A stretch of DNA of 8,672 nt, from assembly GCA_026982035.1 (NCBI GenBank), contig JALSHW010000306.1, positions 1-8,672 of the forward strand. Reading direction: 5' to 3'. A program made the position numbers and the translations under genes. The DNA comes from Phycisphaerales bacterium. GTDB taxonomy: Bacteria; Planctomycetota; Phycisphaerae; Phycisphaerales; UBA1924. Under the pieces are notes generated by a model, which made no database searches, was not told where the DNA came from, and was given only the letters and a program-made list of their open reading frames with translations. This document shows positions 1 to 5,877 of this stretch, in pieces; positions within the stretch are counted from its first letter, which is position 1, and each line of letters opens with the position of its first letter.

Positions 1-1077
1 GCATCCGAACGCCTCCTCGTCGAAGTCATGATCGGGCACGGCAGTGCAGGCAAAGGCAAAATCGTACCCAACAACGCCCACTTCGACACCACCCGCGCCA
101 ACATTGAACACTCCGGCTGTGAAACCATCGACCTCCTCACCAAAGAAGGCCAAGACCCCAACACCGACGCTCCCTTCAAAGGCAACATGGATCTCGACGC
201 CCTTGAAAAACTTCTCCAAGAACGAGCCGACGATGTGCCGTTTGTCATGGTGACGATCACCTGCAACTCCATCGGTGGCCAACCAGTTTCACTCGAAAAC
301 ATGAAGGCCGTCCGCGCCATCTGCGACAAGTACAACAAACCCTTCATCCTCGACGCCTGTCGCTTCGCCGAAAACGCCTGGTTCATCAAACAACGCGAAC
401 CCGGACAACAAGATCGCCCCGTCTCCGCAATCGCCCGCGAACAATTCGACCTCTGCGACGGCTCCACCATCAGTGCCAAAAAAGACGGCATGGTCAACAT
501 CGGCGGCGTCCTCCTCTTCCGCAACAAAGAACTCGCCAACAAGGCCAACAATCTTCTCATCCTTACCGAAGGTTTCATGACCTACGGCGGACTCGCCGGA
601 CGCGACCTCGAAGCCATGGCCGTTGGATTCCACGAAGTCCTCCGCGAAGACTACCTCCGCTACCGCATCCGCTCAACAGAATACCTCGGCGAAAAACTCC
701 TCGAAGCCGACATCCAGATCGTCCGCCCCGCAGGCGGCCACGCGATCTACATCGACGCCGCCCATTTCTGCCCGCACATCCCCAAGCACGAGTTCCCAGG
801 CCAAACCCTCGCCGTCGCTTTGTACGAAGCCGGGGGCATCCGAAGCTGCGAAATCGGCTCCGTCATGATGGGCGAGCACGCCCACATGGAACTGGTGAGA
901 TTGGCCATCCCCCGTCGCACCTACACACAGTCCCACATCGACTATGTCATCGAGATCATCCTCGAAGTCAAAGCCAACGCCAGTTCACTGCCCGGCTACC
1001 GGATCGCCAAGGAACCGGCCGCCCTTCGCCACTTCACCGCCGAGTTTGAACCAATCCCTTGCCCAAGTCATGTGTAG
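1..1077 (+). CDS. tnaA: Tryptophanase (L-tryptophan indole-lyase), 5'-truncated by the window edge
   Basis: This cytoplasmic PLP enzyme of the beta-eliminating lyase family splits L-tryptophan into indole, pyruvate and ammonia. The frame is open from base 1 (ASERLLVEVM...), so the ATG at 28 is internal. By comparison with E. coli TnaA from memory (471 residues), about 105 N-terminal residues lie outside the window. The PLP-lysine motif SAKKD is at 472-486, with the Schiff-base lysine as the second Lys (481-483). The sequences GGQPVS, RFAENAWFIKQRE, EGFMTYGGL and RLAIPRRTYTQ match the family throughout. Three positions that separate tryptophanase from tyrosine phenol-lyase all read as tryptophanase: Asp at 85-87 (E. 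coli Asp137), Ile at 853-855 (Ile396, Arg in TPL) and His at 1030-1032 (His463, Phe in TPL). The C-terminus LRHFTAEF is at the family's usual end, so the 3' end is complete. The upstream leader, where a TnaC-type attenuator could sit, is not visible. Confidence 0.95.
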   Translation, partial: ASERLLVEVMIGHGSAGKGKIVPNNAHFDTTRANIEHSGCETIDLLTKEGQDPNTDAPFKGNMDLDALEKLLQERADDVPFVMVTITCNSIGGQPVSLENMKAVRAICDKYNKPFILDACRFAENAWFIKQREPGQQDRPVSAIAREQFDLCDGSTISAKKDGMVNIGGVLLFRNKELANKANNLLILTEGFMTYGGLAGRDLEAMAVGFHEVLREDYLRYRIRSTEYLGEKLLEADIQIVRPAGGHAIYIDAAHFCPHIPKHEFPGQTLAVALYEAGGIRSCEIGSVMMGEHAHMELVRLAIPRRTYTQSHIDYVIEIILEVKANASSLPGYRIAKEPAALRHFTAEFEPIPCPSHV

Positions 1078-1143
1078 GTATTTCTGCCTAGAATCCGCTG
1101 ATTCCCACAACAAACACCATTTCCCAACAAAAGGAATACCACC

Positions 1144-1638
1144 ATGTCACCCAAAAAACTATCCATCATCTTCCTCACCATTGGCCTTGCAAGCGTCGCC
1201 ATCATGATGGCCATGACCAGCAAAGCTGGCCCAGGTCACGCACACAACACCGAACCCAAAGCCGACGGCCTCGCAATCGCCAACGCCTACATCGCAGGCA
1301 TGGAAGCCGGCGATCTCGACGCCCTCTCGGCCCTCTTCATCGACAACAAAAAAAGCTCCATCCTCGAAAACGCTTCAAATGAAGGCAGTTGGGAATACTA
1401 CAGCGACCACCACCTCAAACCAGAACTTGAAATCGTCAAGGATTTCAAGTTTGAAATCGCTCAAGAATCCGAAAAAACCTTTGGCGACACCATCCTCGTG
1501 GAACAAACCGGCACCTTCTCGGTCAATGTTCGAGACGAAGCACACAACTATCGAGTTGCCGTCAGCTATTTGTTGGTCGTTGAAGATGACCAACTCAAGA
1601 TCGCCCACCTGCACTGGTCTTCCCGTCCACAAAAATAA
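1144..1638 (+). CDS. Exported NTF2/SnoaL-like (DUF4440-type) protein, function unknown
   Basis: This 164-residue protein has an N-terminal signal peptide: Lys-Lys at 4-5, a hydrophobic stretch at about 6-24, and a likely signal peptidase I site after SKA at residue 28. The mature domain of about 136 residues resembles the NTF2-like/SnoaL cone fold. It has a helical start (GLAIANAYIAGMEAGDLDALSALF), a central GSWEYYSDHHLKPELE motif and a C-terminal strand ending HLHWSSRPQK, which I recall as typical of DUF4440-like proteins. No catalytic role can be assigned, although several histidines (GHAH, DHH, HLH) could bind a metal. The start is well supported by AAGGAA at 1131-1136, seven bases before the ATG. 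It lies 66 bp after tnaA and 221 bp before the cupredoxin pair. A link to copper-protein maturation is inferred from position only. Confidence 0.75.
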   Translation: MSPKKLSIIFLTIGLASVAIMMAMTSKAGPGHAHNTEPKADGLAIANAYIAGMEAGDLDALSALFIDNKKSSILENASNEGSWEYYSDHHLKPELEIVKDFKFEIAQESEKTFGDTILVEQTGTFSVNVRDEAHNYRVAVSYLLVVEDDQLKIAHLHWSSRPQK

Positions 1639-1745
1639 CCGATTCAAGATGTAAAGCTGGGGTATTTCAAGGCCCTCGTTGAACTGTGTTTCGGACTTTG
1701 ATTTGGCCATTCAACCAAGTACTTCTCTCCGATTTGCTTGGTTTC

Positions 1746-1774
1746 TTGGCTTTTTTCGTGGATTGGTGTATGAT
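1746..1774 (+). promoter_or_regulatory. Putative sigma70-type promoter for the cupredoxin gene pair
   Basis: TTGGCT (1746-1751, 4/6 match to TTGACA) and TATGAT (1769-1774, 5/6 match to TATAAT) are separated by exactly 17 bases. They lie in the T-rich 221-bp gap before MCO-A. Transcription would start near 1781, leaving a leader of about 80 nt. Planctomycete promoter consensus is poorly known, so this is a pattern match only. I see no other convincing element in the 1639-1859 gap and no clear terminator for the preceding gene. Confidence 0.4.
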
Positions 1775-1859
1775 TCTGGAGTCCTCCATCGCTTATGCGG
1801 TCTTGCTTTTTACATACCGTTTTACACACCGTTGCGATTGAGCACCCCAGGAGTTCAGT

Positions 1860-2876
1860 ATGGATCAAATACAGGATCAAAATACCAAGGCGTGCACAGA
1901 TGCGGGGTCTTCAGATGCAAGTCGCCGCAGGTTCTTGAAACTTGCCGCCGCCACCGGCGTCGCACTTCCATTGACCACTTCAATGGCCACGGCAAAAGGA
2001 CCGGTCGGGGTCAAAACCACCCGCACCAAATCCACACGCCCGCAACTGCGGCCTCCATTCTGGGAAATCGAAGCCGCCCGCGTCATGCAATCATTCACCG
2101 ATGGCAGCACCATCCCCTTCCATCGCTACCGCGCTCTTGGTTCCACGGCTGTCGCAGGAACCGTCCCCGTCCTGACCGGAACCGCTGGCGATGTGGTCCA
2201 ACTCCGCGTCCGAAACACACTCCCCTACCCGGTTCGTCCCAAGATCGTCGGCTTCAACCCCGGCCCATCAATCGCCCCGGGATCGACATCCGCTTTTGAT
2301 GTGGTCGTTCCACCTGAAGGCACTTGGCTTTTGACCGACGACACCCTTGGCGATGCTGCTGGTCCGATGGGACTCGGTGCCGTGATCGTCAGCCGATCTC
2401 AATCGGCATTGCGCAAAGTGTCGAACTATGACCGCGAATTCGTACTGTTGTATGTTGATTCCGATGATCGCTGGAACGCCGCCATTGACAACGGCCAAGT
2501 ACCCAACTACGCCCTCTACGAACCAAACTACCACACCGTCAACAACCTGACCTACCCAGGAACCGCCAGCGATCCAGGCACCACCATCAACTGTCAACTC
2601 GGCGATCGTATCCTGCTCCGCATGTGCAACCTCGGATGGATGCGGCATTCAATCCACTTCCACGGGTACCATGTTGACATGGAACGCATCAACAACCAAC
2701 CTCAATCCATCTATGGCCCCAAGGACACCGTCCCCCTGCCCGGACACACGACTATGGAAGCACTCCTCACGATTGACCAACCAGGCGCGTTCCCATTCCA
2801 CCCCCACTCACTGACGGCGACAACAGACAATGGTTTGTACGCCGGCGGTCAAATCTCCTTGATCGTCGCAACATGA
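1860..2876 (+). CDS. MCO-A: Tat-exported two-domain cupredoxin protein with trinuclear-type His pairs but no type-1 copper site
   Basis: This 338-residue protein starts with a textbook twin-arginine signal, SRRRFLK at residues 21-27. A hydrophobic stretch follows, with a likely cleavage after ATA at 45, so it should be exported folded. Two cupredoxin-like domains follow. Domain 1 (about 60-180) ends in GPMGLGAVIV, but its copper-ligand positions are replaced (RPKIVGF and WLLTDD where HxHG and HxH would sit). Domain 2 (about 190-338) has HSIHFHG (263-269) and FPFHPH (311-316). Both match the C-terminal multicopper oxidase motifs HxxHxH and HCHx(n)HxxxM, except that Cys is Pro315 and the following His and Met are absent (ATTDNGLY). 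It therefore keeps four trinuclear-type histidines (266, 268, 314, 316) without a type-1 site. AGGAG at 1849-1853 lies six bases before the ATG. MCO-B follows after 99 bp. Alone it should not be a working oxidase; a partner role with MCO-B is inferred. Confidence 0.85.
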   Translation: MDQIQDQNTKACTDAGSSDASRRRFLKLAAATGVALPLTTSMATAKGPVGVKTTRTKSTRPQLRPPFWEIEAARVMQSFTDGSTIPFHRYRALGSTAVAGTVPVLTGTAGDVVQLRVRNTLPYPVRPKIVGFNPGPSIAPGSTSAFDVVVPPEGTWLLTDDTLGDAAGPMGLGAVIVSRSQSALRKVSNYDREFVLLYVDSDDRWNAAIDNGQVPNYALYEPNYHTVNNLTYPGTASDPGTTINCQLGDRILLRMCNLGWMRHSIHFHGYHVDMERINNQPQSIYGPKDTVPLPGHTTMEALLTIDQPGAFPFHPHSLTATTDNGLYAGGQISLIVAT

Positions 2877-2964
2877 CCAATTTTCCATCTGCTTTCTCAC
2901 CTGCGATCTCAACTGTGTTTTCATTGAACCCCCAACCCCCTCTGACCTGATTTACATTCTACCT

Positions 2965-2968
2965 GGAG
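2965..2968 (+). promoter_or_regulatory. Ribosome binding site fixing the MCO-B start
   Basis: GGAG lies seven bases before the ATG at 2976. An in-frame TGA at 2943-2945, with no ATG, GTG or TTG codon between it and 2976, rules out an earlier start. MCO-B therefore has no hidden N-terminal signal peptide. The rest of the 99-bp gap (2877-2975) is pyrimidine-rich, with no convincing promoter or terminator. Confidence 0.7.
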
Positions 2969-2975
2969 CAACAAC

Positions 2976-3872
2976 ATGGCTGGCCTCGGCACAATCGTCA
3001 AACCCAACTACACCGTCATCTCCCGCATGAACGGCACCCACACCATCGGCGGACAACCAACCGATGTCTGGTACTACGACCGAGATTCAAGCAACCAGGG
3101 ATTCATGGACAACCGACAGTTCCCCTCGGCCCACCTTGAAATTATCCAAGGCCAAGCCACCAATATCCTCTTCCAAAACATGTCCTTCATGCCTCATACC
3201 ATCCACCTTCACGGGCTCGATGTCGATCAACAAAACGATGGGGTACCAGCCACATCTTTCACCGTCCCGATGGGAGGCAGCTACACCTACCAGTTCATCG
3301 CTCCCCACGCTGGCACCTACCACTACCACTGCCATGTCGACACCGTCCTCCACTTCCACCGAGGAATGGCAGGCACCATCATCGTCCGACCACCAAGCGG
3401 CGTGACCAACCTCGCATGGGACGGCGGCCCCACCTTCGACGAAGAAGTCCTCTGGCACCTCCTCACCTTTGACTCAACCTGGGCAAACCTCTATGGCTCA
3501 GACTTGGCAACGGCACGCCACCGTCCAGATTCCTTCATGATCAACGGGCTTTCATCACCAGAAGCAAGAACCGACCCATACTCCCGCCTCGTCGCCACCG
3601 TAGGCCAACGCATTTACCTTCGCTTGCTCAACAGTTGCTACCAATGGGCCCGGGTCCGCCTCGGAGGCCTCCCCTTTGATGTCGTCGCTTCAGACGGACG
3701 ACCGATGCAAAGCATCGTCACCACCGACACATGGGACCTGGGCCCAGGCGAACGCTACGACCTGCTCCTGACCCCAAAGGCCCCGATTTCAACAGACGCC
3801 ACCGTCGAATATCTTGACGACTACTCTGGAGCCGTCCTCGGCACCGCCGCAAGCCGCCTAGAAATCACCTAA
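2976..3872 (+). CDS. MCO-B: two-domain multicopper-oxidase-type cupredoxin with the type-1 copper site, no signal peptide
   Basis: This 298-residue protein has an N-terminal cupredoxin domain (about 25-140) with full multicopper oxidase ligands. HTIHLHG (74-80) fits HxxHxH. HYHCHVDTVLHFHRGM (116-131) gives type-1 Cys119, His126 and axial Met131, plus trinuclear-type His118 and His120. His74 would be the remaining type-1 ligand. Domain 2 (about 185-298) resembles the copper-free middle domain of laccases: VGQRIYLRLLNS, then FDVVASDGRPM, then LGPGERYDLLL, with no ligand histidines. Type-1 copper in domain 1 recalls two-domain oxidases and nitrite reductases, but a homomeric enzyme would need further His pairs from domain 2, which are missing. 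Those pairs occur in MCO-A, 99 bp upstream. The protein begins directly with mature-looking sequence and has no signal peptide, odd for this normally extracytoplasmic family. The substrate is unknown. Confidence 0.88.
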   Translation: MAGLGTIVKPNYTVISRMNGTHTIGGQPTDVWYYDRDSSNQGFMDNRQFPSAHLEIIQGQATNILFQNMSFMPHTIHLHGLDVDQQNDGVPATSFTVPMGGSYTYQFIAPHAGTYHYHCHVDTVLHFHRGMAGTIIVRPPSGVTNLAWDGGPTFDEEVLWHLLTFDSTWANLYGSDLATARHRPDSFMINGLSSPEARTDPYSRLVATVGQRIYLRLLNSCYQWARVRLGGLPFDVVASDGRPMQSIVTTDTWDLGPGERYDLLLTPKAPISTDATVEYLDDYSGAVLGTAASRLEIT

Positions 3873-3898
3873 TCCACGCGACTCCACGATTGCCGGTC

Positions 3899-3914
3899 GT
3901 ATTCGAATGAATAC
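3899..3914 (+). repeat. Perfect inverted repeat after MCO-B (6-bp arms, 4-base loop)
   Basis: GTATTC (3899-3904) and GAATAC (3909-3914) are perfect reverse complements around GAAT. The element begins 26 bp after the MCO-B stop. No T-tract follows, so it is not a classical terminator alone. It could be an operator or part of a two-hairpin 3' end together with the repeat at 3925-3939. Confidence 0.45.
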
Positions 3915-3924
3915 ACAGGGCTAA

Positions 3925-3939
3925 GATGGGCAACCCATC
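3925..3939 (+). terminator. Possible terminator-like hairpin between MCO-B and the GGT-like gene
   Basis: GATGGG (3925-3930) and CCCATC (3934-3939) form a perfect 6-bp stem with a CAA loop. An alternative longer pairing AAGATGGG/CCC-ATCTT is possible with a bulge. Only ATCTTG follows rather than a run of T, so termination would be weak. The position between two gene groups makes a terminator or mRNA 3'-end stabiliser plausible. Confidence 0.3.
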
Positions 3940-3980
3940 ATCTTGACACCGAGATGCCATTGCCCGTCACTCCTACTTCC

Positions 3981-3984
3981 GGAG
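3981..3984 (+). promoter_or_regulatory. Ribosome binding site selecting the 3990 start of the GGT-like gene
   Basis: GGAG lies five bases before the ATG at 3990. The in-frame ATG at 3954 has only GAG touching it and would place 12 polar residues in front of the hydrophobic signal. Start 3990 puts the signal sequence at the N-terminus and is preferred. Confidence 0.65.
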
Positions 3985-3989
3985 ACAAC

Positions 3990-5765
3990 ATGCTCCAACT
4001 ACCGGCCATTCTTGTCATGGGATTTTTCGTCCAATTGGCCACAGCAATTCCGCTGTACCCAGACGCCAGAGAAAATCAAAATACAAGCACAGCAACCCCG
4101 GTTGCCACCGACATTGATCTGGGCCCAGAGAACTGGACCGCATGGGAACGCCAGGCCTACTCCAAACTCCAACAAGGATTTGGCCAACCATCGGTTCTCG
4201 CCAAGAGCGAGAAAGGAATGGTCTCGGGAACTTCGGCGGCGATGGCTGTTCACGCCGGGCTCAAAGCCCTCGATGCTGGCGGCAACGCCATGGACGCCGC
4301 GCTCACCATTGCGTTGGCCCAAGTCGTACTCGATGCCGGGTGCTGGAACAGTTATGCTGGGATTCTGAATCTGGTCTACTACGACGCCAAGACTGGCCAA
4401 ATCACAACACTCAACGGCGGATACAACATCCCCCTCGCCGAGACCAAGCCCGAAACAATCCCAGGCCAACCCAATGTCGATGGACGGTCGGTACTTGTGG
4501 GCGGCTTCTTCCCTGCGTTTGAAGCGGCCCATGAGCGGCATGGGCTTTTGCCCTTCCAAACACTCTTTGGGCCTGCGATTCATTTTTCAGAGCAAGGATT
4601 CACAGTCGACCCAATGCTGGCTCTGCTGATTGAAATGCGCCGCGATGTCCTGAGCCAAGACCCCCACACGCGATCGCTCTTTGAAAGCTCAACTGGGACA
4701 CTTCTCAAAGCAGGCGAAATTCTCAAACAACCCGCGCTGGCAAAGACACTCCGAACCGTATCTGAAAATGGCTCCGACGGACTGTACCAAGGCGACTGGG
4801 CCAAGGAGGTTGCTCAGAAAGTGCAGGCACGGGGAGGGCGGATCAGTGCCAAAGATTTCACTGCATATGAACCACTCTGGGAAGAACCCCAGTCAGTCGA
4901 GTTCGCTGGATACAAGGTGTATTCCCTCGGCAACTCTGAACTTGGCGCGACGCAGTTGATCGAAGGGCTTGGGCTTGCCGAGGAAACAGGGCTCACCCAA
5001 CCCGGCACTGAAACCGAAAGTGCCAAAACCAAAAACATGTTGATGCAGATCAGCAAACTTTCCCACCTTCTTTCAAGTGGCCCTGCGGTGACTCGGCAAG
5101 AGCGAACCGATCTGGCGGCCCTCTACTTACCACACCTGCAAACCGCGGGCTGGGAAATCAGTTTGCTTGAGAAGGTTCAGGAGATTCAAGCAAGAAGTCA
5201 CTCCGACTCGGTTGTCGCTTGGGACAGTCAGGGCAATGTCGCCGTCTTGGTCCACTCGATCAACACCACTTCATGGGGCGACCTGGGCATCTTCGTCGGA
5301 GGCGTGTCCATCCCCGATTCAGGCAAGTTCCAACAACTCCGCGCCAAACACGCAGGCCCAGGCGGGCGACTTGCGAACCTGACGAATCCGGTCATCGTCC
5401 TCCGTGATCAAAAGCCACATCTGGCGGCAGGCGCCATCGGTGCAGGACTCCACGAAGTCATGTTCCAAAACCTAATGTCGGTTCTTGTGGGCCAGATGGA
5501 TCCGCACACTGCGGATCGTTTGCCCAAGTTTTGGGGAATCGACTATCAACCAACCCCTCTAGGCCAGTTTGCTTTCTACATTGAGCAAGGCATCTTCTCA
5601 ACGGAGTTTCTCGCAGAGATACTTGAGCGCAACCAGCCGTTGACACCGCTTTCTACTTTGGAAATCACCGGACGAAAAGGATATTGGGTCGGTATCCGAA
5701 AAGGAATCGATGGCCTAGAAGGTTGCTCGCCCCGCTATTTCAACGGCATTGCCGAAGGACAGTGA
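3990..5765 (+). CDS. Divergent gamma-glutamyltransferase-fold (Ntn-hydrolase) protein, exported
   Basis: This 591-residue protein (603 if the start is 3954) belongs to the gamma-glutamyltranspeptidase superfamily, self-cleaving N-terminal-nucleophile hydrolases usually found in the periplasm. A hydrophobic N-terminus (MLQLPAILVMGFFVQLATA) suggests Sec export or anchoring. The large-subunit half is clear: GMVSGTSAAMAVHAGLKALDAGGNAMDAA, then ENGSDGLYQGDWAKEVAQKV, GGRISAKDFTAYEP, and GYKVYSLGNSELGATQ. The small-subunit half follows: SVVAWDSQGNVAVLVHSINT, a C-rich-to-balanced stretch, and a C-terminal SPR motif like the usual DPR. Key positions differ from E. coli GGT. The Thr391 motif TTHxSVV reads RSHSDSVV (5193-5216), the region of Arg114 (FREMAP) reads NGGYNIP, and GSPGGS reads GAIGAG. 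A Ser could replace Thr as nucleophile, but glutathione hydrolysis cannot be assumed. It looks separately transcribed from the cupredoxin pair. Confidence 0.85.
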   Translation: MLQLPAILVMGFFVQLATAIPLYPDARENQNTSTATPVATDIDLGPENWTAWERQAYSKLQQGFGQPSVLAKSEKGMVSGTSAAMAVHAGLKALDAGGNAMDAALTIALAQVVLDAGCWNSYAGILNLVYYDAKTGQITTLNGGYNIPLAETKPETIPGQPNVDGRSVLVGGFFPAFEAAHERHGLLPFQTLFGPAIHFSEQGFTVDPMLALLIEMRRDVLSQDPHTRSLFESSTGTLLKAGEILKQPALAKTLRTVSENGSDGLYQGDWAKEVAQKVQARGGRISAKDFTAYEPLWEEPQSVEFAGYKVYSLGNSELGATQLIEGLGLAEETGLTQPGTETESAKTKNMLMQISKLSHLLSSGPAVTRQERTDLAALYLPHLQTAGWEISLLEKVQEIQARSHSDSVVAWDSQGNVAVLVHSINTTSWGDLGIFVGGVSIPDSGKFQQLRAKHAGPGGRLANLTNPVIVLRDQKPHLAAGAIGAGLHEVMFQNLMSVLVGQMDPHTADRLPKFWGIDYQPTPLGQFAFYIEQGIFSTEFLAEILERNQPLTPLSTLEITGRKGYWVGIRKGIDGLEGCSPRYFNGIAEGQ

Positions 5766-5817
5766 CATCCATACCTTTTATTCACAAATACCTTTGCCTT
5801 ACGAGCCAAGCACATTC

Positions 5818-5837
5818 ACTAAATAGTAGCATTTAGT
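5818..5837. repeat. AT-rich perfect inverted repeat in the convergent junction
   Basis: ACTAAAT (5818-5824) and ATTTAGT (5831-5837) are perfect 7-base complements with a 6-base loop. They lie between the converging GGT-like and pseudopilin genes (gap 5766-5877). A bidirectional termination role is possible from position. The stem is weak (one G-C pair) and no T-run follows. Nothing else in this AT-richer gap is recognisable. Confidence 0.35.
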
Positions 5838-5877
5838 ACATCCAAACAACCCGGGCTACCCGTCTGCATTTCTTTGA

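Noticed and set aside
1..1077. Tyrosine phenol-lyase identity for the first gene
   Set aside because: The TPL-specific Thr, Arg and Phe positions are Asp, Ile and His here, as in tryptophanase.
1078..1143. TAGAAT at 1089-1094 as a -10 element for the NTF2-like gene
   Set aside because: No acceptable -35 hexamer at 16-18 bases upstream, so the gene may simply be read through from tnaA.
1679..2299. Open + strand frame of about 206 codons overlapping the start of MCO-A
   Set aside because: Its product is Arg/His/Pro-rich with no domain, it overlaps most of the MCO-A N-terminal half, and the MCO-A frame has a clear ribosome binding site and Tat signal.
3954..3989. Upstream ATG at 3954 as start of the GGT-like gene
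   Set aside because: No properly spaced ribosome binding site, and it adds a polar extension before the signal sequence; 3990 has GGAG at good spacing. It remains possible.
3999..4583. 194-codon - strand frame antisense to the GGT-like gene
   Set aside because: No homology-like motifs, no ribosome binding site noted, and the sense frame has clear GGT motifs.
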